A stretch of DNA of 64,000 bases. Origin: Sphingopyxis sp. RIFCSPHIGHO2_12_FULL_65_19 (lineage in GTDB: Bacteria > Pseudomonadota > Alphaproteobacteria > Sphingomonadales > Sphingomonadaceae). The stretch is taken from contig NZ_MIAM01000041.1 in the NCBI RefSeq assembly GCF_001830555.1, positions 37,718 to 101,717 of the forward strand, given 5' to 3'. The translations under genes were made by a program, and so were the position numbers. Shown here in pieces: positions 1 through 8,177 of the stretch (positions within the stretch are counted from its first letter, which is position 1; each line of letters begins with the position of its first letter). Under the pieces are notes generated by a model. The model did not search any database. It had not been told where the DNA came from and saw only the letters and a list, made by a program, of their open reading frames with translations.

Positions 1-82
1 CGCGAATGCGCACGCCATCGGCATCGACGTCCTGCCAGCGGAAGCCCGGCATGAGTTCGGGATATGCGGCATTAACGCTCAT
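1..82 (-). CDS. Start of a probable alpha/beta hydrolase, cut by the window edge
   Basis: Only the first 27 residues are inside the window. The ATG at 82 overlaps the last 11 bases of leuD (the frame reads ATGAGCGTTAA), so it looks translationally coupled to leuD and part of the same leftward operon. The peptide contains PGFRWQDVDADGVRIR, which resembles the first beta strand of alpha/beta-hydrolase-fold proteins, just ahead of the oxyanion region. The assignment is an inference from a short fragment; only the existence of a coupled downstream gene is well supported. Confidence 0.5.
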   Translation of the reverse strand, partial: MSVNAAYPELMPGFRWQDVDADGVRIR

Positions 83-692
83 CACCGCCACCCATAAGCC
101 AGGGCTTGCGGTCGAGATAGGCCTTCTCGAACGACCGGATTTCTTCGGCGTGGGCCATCGTCTCGCCGATCCGGTCCAGCCCGAGCATCAGCGCCCGCCG
201 GTTCGCCGGATCAATATCGAAACCGGCGTCGTAGCGCCCGGTCACGATCCGCTGTGCTTCAAGGTCGACGGTCATCTCACCAGCATCGTCGCTGAGCTCC
301 GCCATGATCGCGGCGACCTCCGCTGTCGGCAAGGACAGCAGCAGCAGGCCGTTGTTCGCCGCATTGTCCGCGAAGATCGCGCCATAGGAAGAACCGATGA
401 TTCCGCGAATACCATATTGGAGCATCCCCCACACCGCATGTTCGCGCGACGAGCCGCAGCCAAAATTGGGTCCGACGAGCAGGAATCGCGTTTCCGCCAT
501 GTCCGGGCGATTGAGGATGAAGCCGCCCCGCACCGCGCCACTTTCGTCGAAGCGGAGGTCGTGGAAAAGACCGGCCGCCAGCCCCGACCGATCGATTCCT
601 TTCAGGAACGCCTTGGGCATGATGACGTCGGTGTCGATGTTGGCGGCGGGCATTGCTGCGACGCGGCCCGACACGCAAAGGAAGCCGTCCAT
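72..692 (-). CDS. leuD: 3-isopropylmalate dehydratase small subunit
   Basis: 206 residues, the usual LeuD length. This is the swivelling domain that pairs with LeuC to isomerise 2- and 3-isopropylmalate in leucine synthesis. The N-terminal NIDTDVIMPK segment and the GPNFGCGSSREHAVW signature are both present, followed by the G(I)IGSSYGAIFADNA segment. The frame stays open upstream to 905, but the ATG at 692 overlaps the leuC stop as ATGA and begins the family's normal N-terminus, so it is the start. Its clustering with catabolic genes and a LysR regulator leaves open a related hydro-lyase role, such as on a methylmalate-type substrate. Confidence 0.93.
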   Translation of the reverse strand: MDGFLCVSGRVAAMPAANIDTDVIMPKAFLKGIDRSGLAAGLFHDLRFDESGAVRGGFILNRPDMAETRFLLVGPNFGCGSSREHAVWGMLQYGIRGIIGSSYGAIFADNAANNGLLLLSLPTAEVAAIMAELSDDAGEMTVDLEAQRIVTGRYDAGFDIDPANRRALMLGLDRIGETMAHAEEIRSFEKAYLDRKPWLMGGGDER

Positions 693-2128
693 CAGATACG
701 GTCCTCCGCGGCGAGCGTTCGCACGTCGGCGAGCTTTCCGGTCACGGCCGCCGCCGCGACCATTGCCGGGCTCATCAAATGGGTCCGCCCGCCGATCCCC
801 TGTCGGCCCTCGAAATTTCGGTTGGTACTCGATGCACAGCGTTCGCCCGGCGCAAGGCTGTCGTCGTTCATCGCGAGGCAGAGCGAGCAGCCCGACCGGC
901 GCCATTCAAACCCGGCTTCGATGAAGATGCGGTCGATGCCCTCGGCCTCGGCAGCGCGGCGAACCTCGCTGCTGCCCGGCGAAATCATCGCACGAACGCC
1001 CGGCGCCACTTTCCGCCCCTTCAATATCCGCGCCGCATCGCGAAGATCGGTCAGGCGCGCGTTGGTGCAAGACCCGATAAAGGCGCGATCGATCGCGATG
1101 TCCTGAAGCCGCGTCTGGGGCGCCAAATCCATATAGGCCATCGCTCGCACCGCGTCGGCGCGCCGCTCGGCGGGGATGTCTTCGGGATTGGGAACGACCC
1201 CGGTGATCGCCAGCGACTGATCGGGGCTGGTGCCCCAACTGACCATCGGTGGGATATCGTGGGCGCCGAGCGCAATCTCCCTGTCGAAGCGCGCGCCCGG
1301 ATCGCTGCGGAGTGCCCACCATTCGGCGCGCGCGGCTGCGAGCATGGCGGGCGACGGCGCGCGCGGGCAACCGGCAATATAGGCGATAACCTTGTCGTCG
1401 GGCGCCATCAGCGCAACGCGCGCTCCACATTCGACCGCCATGTTGCAGATCGTCATGCGCGCCTCGACGCCCAGCGCGTCGATCGCAGAACCGGCAAATT
1501 CCACCGCATGTCCGGCCGCGCCGTCGGCGCCGATCCGCCGGATCACTTCCATGATCATGTCCTTCGCGGTCACGCCCGGCGCCAGCGCGCCGTCGATCGT
1601 GATCCGCATCGTCCGAAGGCGTCGATAGACAAGCGTCTGCGTCGCCAACAGATGTTCGATATCCGATGTGCCGATACCAAAACCCACCACACCGAACGCG
1701 CCATAGGTCGTCGAATGGCTGTCCCCCGCGGCGATCACCATACCTGGCAGCACGAGGCCGAGTTCGGGCATCACGACATGCTCGATCCCTTGCCGCGGAT
1801 CGAAGAGGTCGAAGATTTCGATCCCGAAATCGCGGCCATTTTCGCCGAGATATTCGATCTGCCGCCGTGCACCGGGGTCAAGCTCGCCGGCCGCCCGGTC
1901 GGGGTTCGTCGAATTGACATGATCGACCACGCCCAGCGACGCCGCGGGCCGCCAAGGCGTCCGACCGGCAGCGCGGAGGCCGCTGAATGCCTGGGGGCTT
2001 GTATATTCGTTCAGCACCGTTCTATCGATATAGAGCAATAATCGTTCGCCAGCCGCGCCGGATTCGTCGAATGATAATATGCGGTGTTCGTCGACGATCT
2101 TGTCATAGAGCGTTTTTGGCGCCGACAT
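692..2128 (-). CDS. leuC: 3-isopropylmalate dehydratase large subunit
   Basis: 478 residues, close to the 466 of E. coli LeuC and colinear with it. It carries the aconitase-fold iron-sulfur enzyme signatures: GDSHSTTYGAFG, FIGSCTNARLTDLRDA with the first cluster cysteine, and GCSLCLAMNDD with the other two, followed by GERCASSTNRNFEGRQG. A purine-rich AAGGGATAGG lies just before the ATG. It is divergent from a LysR regulator (ATG 2229), the classical arrangement for a LysR-controlled operon. No leuA or leuB is visible here, so this may be a specialised second copy rather than the housekeeping gene. Confidence 0.93.
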   Translation of the reverse strand: MSAPKTLYDKIVDEHRILSFDESGAAGERLLLYIDRTVLNEYTSPQAFSGLRAAGRTPWRPAASLGVVDHVNSTNPDRAAGELDPGARRQIEYLGENGRDFGIEIFDLFDPRQGIEHVVMPELGLVLPGMVIAAGDSHSTTYGAFGVVGFGIGTSDIEHLLATQTLVYRRLRTMRITIDGALAPGVTAKDMIMEVIRRIGADGAAGHAVEFAGSAIDALGVEARMTICNMAVECGARVALMAPDDKVIAYIAGCPRAPSPAMLAAARAEWWALRSDPGARFDREIALGAHDIPPMVSWGTSPDQSLAITGVVPNPEDIPAERRADAVRAMAYMDLAPQTRLQDIAIDRAFIGSCTNARLTDLRDAARILKGRKVAPGVRAMISPGSSEVRRAAEAEGIDRIFIEAGFEWRRSGCSLCLAMNDDSLAPGERCASSTNRNFEGRQGIGGRTHLMSPAMVAAAAVTGKLADVRTLAAEDRI

Positions 2129-2201
2129 TCCTATCCCTTTCTGCGGTTTCGCGGGCAGGGATTACCGTCAGCGGTTCAGACGAAGCCAATGCCGGGACAG
2201 T

Positions 2202-2211
2202 ATCAATTGAT
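2202..2211. promoter_or_regulatory. Possible LysR operator (10-bp palindrome)
   Basis: ATCAATTGAT is a perfect 10-bp palindrome in the 100-base gap between leuC and the divergent LysR gene, 17 bases before the regulator's ATG. LysR proteins commonly bind dyads of this kind between themselves and a divergent target. Position and symmetry are seen; binding is inferred. Confidence 0.4.
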
Positions 2212-2228
2212 GCGATGAGTGGATTCAG

Positions 2229-3146
2229 ATGGATATCATGTGGCTCGAAGACTTCATCAAGCTCGCTGATGAAGGCAATTTTTCCCGCGCAGCCGAAGCG
2301 CGCAACCTGACGCAACCGGCGTTCAGCCGCCGCATCCGCGCGCTGGAGGATTGGGTCGGCGCAACGCTGGTCGACCGCGACACGCACCGCATCGCGCTGA
2401 CCGAAGCGGGCCAGGCGTTCCGTGTCCTTGCCGAAGAGATCATGCGGCGCCTGACGCTGGGCCGCGACCATGTCCGCGAAATCGGCGGCACGCTCAGCAA
2501 CGAAATCCGTTTCGCCTCGACCCATGCGCTATCGACGACCTTTTTCCCGCCGTGGCTCCGCGGCCTGCACGACGGCCATGAAGCGGGCACGATCACGCTG
2601 ATCGCCGACCATATGGTGGCGTGCGAACGCTTCATGCTGGAGGGCAAGGCCGACTTTTTACTGTGCCACCACCACACGGCGGCGCAGCATCGGCTCGACC
2701 CCGCGGGCTTTACCTCCCTCGCGCTGGGCGAGGACCTGTTGATGCCGGTGACCGCCCCGCTGGGCGACGGGTCGCCGACGCACCTGCTGCCCGGCGATGG
2801 GAACCGCCCGCTTCCCTATCTGGAGTTTGAGGAAAAGTCGGGAATGGGCCGCATCTTGCAGGCCGCGCAGGTCATATCGGCCGGCTCGGCCTCACTTCGC
2901 ACCGTATTCCGTTCGCATATGGCGACCGCGCTGCTGTCGATGGCGCGCGATGGACGCGGCGTGTGCTGGGCGCCGCTGAGCGTCGCGGCGGCCGACCTTG
3001 AAAGCGGCCGCCTCGTCGCCGCCGGCGATGCACGCTGGCATGTCCCGATCGAGATTCGCATCTATAAGCCTATCGCGCGGCGGAGCCCGAGCGTCGAGGC
3101 CTTCTGGTCGATGCTGAAGAACCGGCTGAAGACCGAAACCGCCTGA
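2229..3146 (+). CDS. LysR-family transcriptional regulator
   Basis: 305 residues. The N-terminal winged helix-turn-helix is clear (WLEDFIKLADEGNFSRAAEA, then TQPAFSRRIRALEDWVG, and LVDRDTHRIALTEAGQAF), followed by a periplasmic-binding-protein-like effector domain. It is divergent from leuCD and lies upstream of the TonB receptor at 3330, so it could control either or both. The LysR at 18015 shares the same WLEDF...GNFSRAA...TQPAFSRRIRALE framework, suggesting paralogues that bracket one locus. The MDIMWLEDF start matches the equivalent N-terminus of that paralogue. The ligand is unknown. Confidence 0.93.
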   Translation: MDIMWLEDFIKLADEGNFSRAAEARNLTQPAFSRRIRALEDWVGATLVDRDTHRIALTEAGQAFRVLAEEIMRRLTLGRDHVREIGGTLSNEIRFASTHALSTTFFPPWLRGLHDGHEAGTITLIADHMVACERFMLEGKADFLLCHHHTAAQHRLDPAGFTSLALGEDLLMPVTAPLGDGSPTHLLPGDGNRPLPYLEFEEKSGMGRILQAAQVISAGSASLRTVFRSHMATALLSMARDGRGVCWAPLSVAAADLESGRLVAAGDARWHVPIEIRIYKPIARRSPSVEAFWSMLKNRLKTETA

Positions 3147-3267
3147 GCGCCCGGTCGAGAGCCGGGGCAATCCCGCGAAATAATGCTACGCAAACAACGC
3201 CCACGCCGCACGAATGATTCTATGTCGAACCGGCATTGGGAACGATGACCGCATGTCCATAGACAGG

Positions 3268-3315
3268 CTGAACCCTAGCACTAACCGCCGAATAGGCGGC
3301 CTTGGCAGGGTTCAG
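3268..3315 (+). promoter_or_regulatory. Nested hairpin in the leader of the TonB receptor
   Basis: CTGAACCCT at 3268-3276 pairs with AGGGTTCAG at 3307-3315, enclosing a second stem CCGCC/GGCGG (3285-3289 with 3295-3299, loop GAATA). The outer stem ends directly against the GGCGGAG ribosome-binding region before the ATG at 3330. It could be an RNA element affecting translation or a dyad operator; the sequence alone does not decide. Confidence 0.45.
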
Positions 3316-3329
3316 GGCGGAGAAAAAAC

Positions 3330-6300
3330 ATGATCGAGGGACCGGCAACTGCGGCCGCGAGCGGCAAGCTCAACATTTCCACATCGCTTATCGCGATCTC
3401 GCTTTACGCGGGTCTGATGAGCTTCGCGAGCACCGCGCAAGCCCAGGACACCACCGCACCGGCTGACGAGCAGGCGATAGAGGGAGGCGATGACATTGTC
3501 GTGACGGGGTCGCGCATCGGCCGTCCCGTTCTCGACCTGCCGACACCTGTCGGCGTCGTCACGTCCGAAGCGCTCGACAATAATAATGCGCAATTCGACA
3601 TCGGCCGCGCGCTCGCGCAGCAACCGTCGATCGGCTTTTCCGGGAGCATGCAGCAAAGCCAGCAGACGGGCGCCTCGGGCTCGCGCGGCGAAAACAGCGG
3701 CGGTCTGGCGCTCGTCGATTTGCGCAGCCTCGGATCGAACCGCACCCTTGTGCTCGTCAACGGCAAACGCCGCGTCGCGGGCGCCACCGACAGCACCGCG
3801 ATCGACCTCAATTCGATCAACCCCAATCTGATCGAACGCATCGAGGTCATCACCGGCGGCGCATCGGCAATTTACGGCTCCGACGCCGTATCGGGCGTGG
3901 TCAACATCATCCTCAAGGATAATTTCGACGGATTTCGCCTGTCGTTCAACGGCTCGCAGCCCACGCGCGGTGGCGAAGGCCTGACCTATGGTGCCAGCCT
4001 GGTCGCTGGCCAGAATTTCAGCGAAGGCCGAGGCAACATCACGGTCGCCGCCGACTATACGAAGGTGCAGGAAATCACGCCGCGCCAGGCCGACATGAAA
4101 AATTATGTCGCCATGATCAATCCCGCGGACACCGGCCCCGACGACGGCATTCCCGACTATATCGTCACCCCCGGCGGCGAAGCTTTGCGTTTTTCGGGCT
4201 ATGGCGTCGTCGGTTTCGGCGGCGACACCGGCGGCCTCGGCCGTTTCGTCTTCAACGACGACGGAACCGTGCGCCCCTTCCCCACCCCCAGCCTGACCGA
4301 CGGCAGCCTGTTTGGGATTTTCGACGATTGCGGCGTCGCCTGTTTCCGCTTCGACGATTCGATCTCGATCGTTCCCGATATCGAACGCTACAACCTCAAC
4401 CTCAGCGCGCATTATGACTTCAGCGACAGCGTGCGCGGCTATTTCGGCGTCGATTATAACAATACGTCGAGCTATGGCCGCGGCCAGCCGGTGATCCGGT
4501 CGGGCGCCGTGATCAACATTGCGCAAAACGCCTTCCTGAACGAAGATTTCCGCCAGGACCTGCTCGCAGCGGGTGCGACGACCTTGCGCCTCGATCGGCT
4601 TTATACCGACGTCGGCCTCCGCTTCAGCCAGGTCGACCGCAACAGCCTGTCCTTCGTCGGCGGCTTCAAGGGCGAGTTCGAGACCGGCTTTGCCGACCTT
4701 CGTTATGATGTCTACGGCACCTATGGCCGGACCAAGGCGAAGTTCATCGGCTATAACCGCCTCGTCGTCCCCAACCTGCTCGCCGCGCTTGATGCCGTGG
4801 TCGATCCGTCGAGCGGACAGATCCGCTGCCGGATGGACGTGCCCGCGCTTCAGCCGGTCGGCTATGTGCGCCCCAATATTCAGGGCAGCGCCCCTTGCTC
4901 GCCGTTCAACCCCTTCGGTTCGACCGCGAGCTCGGATGATGCGCGCAATTTCGTCAAGGCGACGACGGTCTCCGAAGCGTTTATCCGCCAGACGACCGCG
5001 GGCTTCTCGCTCGCAGGCGATACCGAGAAATTCCTGACGATGCCCGGTGGCGGCACGGTCGGTTTCGCGCTGGGCGCCGAATATCGCAAGGAACGCAACG
5101 GCCGCACGACCGACCCGCTGGTCAAGGCCGGGCTCACCAACCAGGCGGCGACGCAGGATTATGAGGGCGGCTATCACGTCACCGAATTTTTCGGGGAACT
5201 CAGCATCCCGATCCTGACCGACATGGCCTTCTTCAAACTGCTGTCGGTCGAGGGCGCCGTCCGCCACGCCGATTACAGCCACGCTGGACAGGCAACCTCT
5301 TGGAAGGCCGGCGCGATCTGGGAGCCTACCGACGGTCTGCGCCTGCGCGCGACGATCAGCCGCGCCATCCGTGCCCCGAATATTTTCGAGGCATTCCGCC
5401 CGAGCGAAGGGCAGACGACCAACGTCAACGACCCCTGCGCCCAGACCAACCTCGGGCTCAACCCGAACCGCGCCGCCAACTGCGCCGCGCTCGGCCGTCC
5501 CGCGGGATTTACCCCGCTCAACGGCGGTGTCGGGGTGCCCTTCATCGTATCGGGCAACCAGAATCTCAGCCCCGAAGTGTCGGACAGCTGGACGGCGGGC
5601 ATCGTGCTCACCCCGAACTTCGCGCCGGGACTCCAGATTTCGGCCGACTGGTTCAACATCGAGATCGACGACGCGATCAGCTTCCTCAGCCCGCAGCAGA
5701 TCGCCGAGAACTGCGTCGACCGCGCGGGCGGACCCGATCTCGACCTCTGTTCGCTGATCACGCGCGAAACAAACACCGCCAGCCCCAACTTCTTTGGCAT
5801 CACGACGGGCAACAGCACTTATGTGAACACGTCGAAGCTGGAAACGTCGGGGCTCGACACGCAGGTCTTTTATGCCCGGCCGCTCGGTAGCGGCCGCATT
5901 TCGGCCAATCTGGCGTTCACTTACCTGCACCGCCTGCGGACCTACACCTTCCAGTCGCGGCCCGACCTCTTCACGGTGCTCGAAGGTTTCTACGGCTATC
6001 CCAAATATAAGGGTGTCGTCGGCCTGACCTATTCGAGCGGCCCGCTGACGCTTGGCTGGCAAGGGCGTTACCAGTCCAGCCAGGCGCTGACCGACATCTC
6101 GCCGGGGATCAGCCGCGAACTTCTGTCGCCGGACCGCACCGGGTCGCGCTTCTACAACGACATCTCGGCCTCCTACACGCTCTCGATGAACGGTCCGCAG
6201 GAAGCGAAATTTTCGTTCGGCGTCACCAACCTCTTCAACGAAAAGCTGCCGGTGATGGAATCGGTTCAGGTCATCGATCCGTCGGGGGGCGGTTTCGAGC

Positions 6301-6344
6301 AATTCGGTCCGGTCGTCCGCGTCGGGCTCGAAGTGAACTTCTGA
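3330..6344 (+). CDS. TonB-dependent outer-membrane receptor
   Basis: 1004 residues. An N-terminal signal segment (to about ASTAQA, residue 36) precedes a TonB-box-like DDIVVTGSRI. The plug domain follows, with LVLVNGKRR and IERIEVITGGASAIYGSDAVSGVVNIILK, then a long beta-barrel ending in an aromatic residue (VRVGLEVNF). This is the large TonB receptor class without an obvious siderophore signature. It is the first gene of a run containing AbgT, an M20 amidohydrolase and a penicillin-acylase-type enzyme, so an acylated or peptidic amino-acid substrate is the likely cargo, by inference. The gap to AbgT contains a strong hairpin. Confidence 0.95.
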   Translation: MIEGPATAAASGKLNISTSLIAISLYAGLMSFASTAQAQDTTAPADEQAIEGGDDIVVTGSRIGRPVLDLPTPVGVVTSEALDNNNAQFDIGRALAQQPSIGFSGSMQQSQQTGASGSRGENSGGLALVDLRSLGSNRTLVLVNGKRRVAGATDSTAIDLNSINPNLIERIEVITGGASAIYGSDAVSGVVNIILKDNFDGFRLSFNGSQPTRGGEGLTYGASLVAGQNFSEGRGNITVAADYTKVQEITPRQADMKNYVAMINPADTGPDDGIPDYIVTPGGEALRFSGYGVVGFGGDTGGLGRFVFNDDGTVRPFPTPSLTDGSLFGIFDDCGVACFRFDDSISIVPDIERYNLNLSAHYDFSDSVRGYFGVDYNNTSSYGRGQPVIRSGAVINIAQNAFLNEDFRQDLLAAGATTLRLDRLYTDVGLRFSQVDRNSLSFVGGFKGEFETGFADLRYDVYGTYGRTKAKFIGYNRLVVPNLLAALDAVVDPSSGQIRCRMDVPALQPVGYVRPNIQGSAPCSPFNPFGSTASSDDARNFVKATTVSEAFIRQTTAGFSLAGDTEKFLTMPGGGTVGFALGAEYRKERNGRTTDPLVKAGLTNQAATQDYEGGYHVTEFFGELSIPILTDMAFFKLLSVEGAVRHADYSHAGQATSWKAGAIWEPTDGLRLRATISRAIRAPNIFEAFRPSEGQTTNVNDPCAQTNLGLNPNRAANCAALGRPAGFTPLNGGVGVPFIVSGNQNLSPEVSDSWTAGIVLTPNFAPGLQISADWFNIEIDDAISFLSPQQIAENCVDRAGGPDLDLCSLITRETNTASPNFFGITTGNSTYVNTSKLETSGLDTQVFYARPLGSGRISANLAFTYLHRLRTYTFQSRPDLFTVLEGFYGYPKYKGVVGLTYSSGPLTLGWQGRYQSSQALTDISPGISRELLSPDRTGSRFYNDISASYTLSMNGPQEAKFSFGVTNLFNEKLPVMESVQVIDPSGGGFEQFGPVVRVGLEVNF

Positions 6345-6358
6345 TCCCGACCCTGCCG

Positions 6359-6397
6359 CATGAGGCCCGCGTGACATTCGCGCACGCGGGCCTCATG
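6359..6397 (+). terminator. Strong hairpin between receptor and transporter genes
   Basis: CATGAGGCCCGCGTG (6359-6373) is perfectly complementary to CACGCGGGCCTCATG (6383-6397), a 15-bp stem with a 9-base loop. It follows the receptor stop and precedes the AbgT ribosome-binding site. There is no long T tract, so it may attenuate or stabilise the receptor mRNA 3' end rather than fully terminate. Confidence 0.65.
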
Positions 6398-6420
6398 TCG
6401 TTCTAGAAGGAGAATCCACC

Positions 6421-8052
6421 TTGCCCGGTCAGGAAGGCGCGATCTTGAATACCGAAGCCGTCCGCCCCGCGCGTCAGAGGGGCTTCCTGGGCTTTGTCGA
6501 GCGGGTCGGGAACCTGCTCCCCGACCCGACGATCATCTTCCTCTATCTGATCATCGTGCTGATGATCGTGTCGGCGATCGGCGCGGCGCTGGGGTGGAGC
6601 GCGTCTTTACCCTATTCGGGCAAGACCGCGCCCGCGGGCGCCGAACTCGCGGACGGCGTCCTGACCTATCGCGCGTCGAACCTGTTTTCAGCCGACAATA
6701 TCGCGCGCCTTTTTACTGAAATGCCGCGCACCTACGCCAGTTTCACGCCGCTCGGGATCATCCTGACAATCATGATGGGCGCAGCGGTGGCCGAGCGATC
6801 TGGGCTGTTCTTCGCGCTGATCCGGGGATCGCTCCGCAACACGCCGCGCCGCTACATGACGCCGATCATCGCGGTGGTCGGCATGGTGTCGCACCACGCC
6901 GCCGACGCCGCCTATGTCGTCCTCATCCCGATGGCGGCGGTGCTGTTCGCGTCGGTCGGGCGGCATCCGCTCGCCGGAATTGCCGCTGCGCTTGCCGCCG
7001 TTTCGGGGGGCTATGCCGGCAATATCATGCCCGGCCAGCTCGACGTCCTGCTGTTCAGCTTTACACAGGAAGCCGCGCGCATCGTCGAGCCCGGATGGAC
7101 GATGAACCCGCTCGGCAACTGGTATTTCATCCTTGGCATCGTTGTCTTTTTCACACCGATCATCTGGTTCATCACCGACCGGGTGGTCGAACCGCGCCTT
7201 GGCGCATGGAATGAGGAGGTCGACGACGAACTGCGCGCCGACCTGGAAAAAGGCGATCTCAGCGACGATGAACGGCGGGGGCTTCGCCGCGCGGGGATTG
7301 CCGCCTTGCTGGTGGTTTCACTCTTCGCGGCGTTGTGCCTGTGGCCCGGATATACGCCGTTCATCGACCAGGATGCCACCGGCCCGATCCGCCTCCAACC
7401 GCTCTATGGCTCGATGATCGCGGCCCTGTTCCTGCTGTTCCTTTTTACGGGGGTCGTCTTCGGCCGCGCTGTCGGCACGGTCAAAAATTCGGCCGACGTC
7501 ATCGCGATGATGCGCGAGGGGGTGAAAACCATTGCGCCCTATCTCGTCTTCGTATTCTTCGCGGCCCATTTCGTCGCGATGTTCAACTGGTCGGGCATCG
7601 GGCCGATCATCGCAATCAGCGGCGCCGAAAATCTGCGCGGCATGAACCTGCCCGCCCCCGTGCTCCTCGTCTGCGTGCTGCTGCTGTCGTCGATCATGGA
7701 CCTGTTCATCGGGTCCGCGACGGCGAAATGGAGCGTTCTGTCATCGGTCGTGGTGCCCATGTTCATGCTGCTGGGCATCAGTCCCGAAATGACGACCGCC
7801 GCCTATCGGATGGGCGACAGCTATACCAACATCATGACGCCGCTGATGAGCTATTTCCCGCTCGTCCTCGTCTTTTGCCAGCGGTGGGACAAATCGATGG
7901 GGGTCGGATCGTTGCTCGCACTGATGCTGCCCTATGCGCTCTGCTTCATGGCAACCGGGATCATGATGGTCGTTGCCTGGGTCGCACTCGACCTGCCGCT
8001 CGGCCCGCATGCACAGGTCTTTTATCCGGTTGCATCGCACGGCGCACCTTGA
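6421..8052 (+). CDS. AbgT-family transporter
   Basis: 543 residues with about a dozen hydrophobic segments. It is typical of the AbgT family, named for p-aminobenzoyl-glutamate uptake in E. coli; some members export antimetabolites. Recognisable features are the N-terminal FLGFVERVGNLLPDPTIIFLYL and the conserved ADAAYVVLIPMAA and GDSYTNIMTPLMSYFPLVL segments. The start is a TTG, chosen because AGAAGGAG lies at proper spacing upstream. An M20 amidohydrolase follows, reproducing the abgT-abgAB association, so the cargo may be an N-acyl or aminobenzoyl amino acid. Confidence 0.9.
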   Translation: MPGQEGAILNTEAVRPARQRGFLGFVERVGNLLPDPTIIFLYLIIVLMIVSAIGAALGWSASLPYSGKTAPAGAELADGVLTYRASNLFSADNIARLFTEMPRTYASFTPLGIILTIMMGAAVAERSGLFFALIRGSLRNTPRRYMTPIIAVVGMVSHHAADAAYVVLIPMAAVLFASVGRHPLAGIAAALAAVSGGYAGNIMPGQLDVLLFSFTQEAARIVEPGWTMNPLGNWYFILGIVVFFTPIIWFITDRVVEPRLGAWNEEVDDELRADLEKGDLSDDERRGLRRAGIAALLVVSLFAALCLWPGYTPFIDQDATGPIRLQPLYGSMIAALFLLFLFTGVVFGRAVGTVKNSADVIAMMREGVKTIAPYLVFVFFAAHFVAMFNWSGIGPIIAISGAENLRGMNLPAPVLLVCVLLLSSIMDLFIGSATAKWSVLSSVVVPMFMLLGISPEMTTAAYRMGDSYTNIMTPLMSYFPLVLVFCQRWDKSMGVGSLLALMLPYALCFMATGIMMVVAWVALDLPLGPHAQVFYPVASHGAP

Positions 8053-8063
8053 GGGAGCCGACA

Positions 8064-8177
8064 ATGAAATCCGCCGCCGAACATGTAACGATGTTCAATA
8101 AGCATTGGGGTCGGATGCTTGCCGCCCCTAGCCTGATCTTGCCGCTGCGCCAGGAGGTGCGTCCCCATGTCCGTTGA
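8064..8177 (+). CDS. Possible 37-residue leader peptide
   Basis: A short frame starts MKSAAEHVTMFNKHWGRM, has GAGGGAG upstream, and ends 11 bases inside the following amidohydrolase gene. Its end spans that gene's AGGAGG ribosome-binding site, so translation through it could influence amidohydrolase initiation. No family is recognised. It may be a chance frame in a 114-base gap. Confidence 0.25.
   Translation: MKSAAEHVTMFNKHWGRMLAAPSLILPLRQEVRPHVR

Noticed and set aside
3312..6377. A 1021-codon open frame on the minus strand opposite the first TonB receptor
   Set aside because: It is the antisense shadow of a high-GC gene; its translation is Arg/Asp/Val-rich with no family motif, while the plus-strand frame is a complete receptor.
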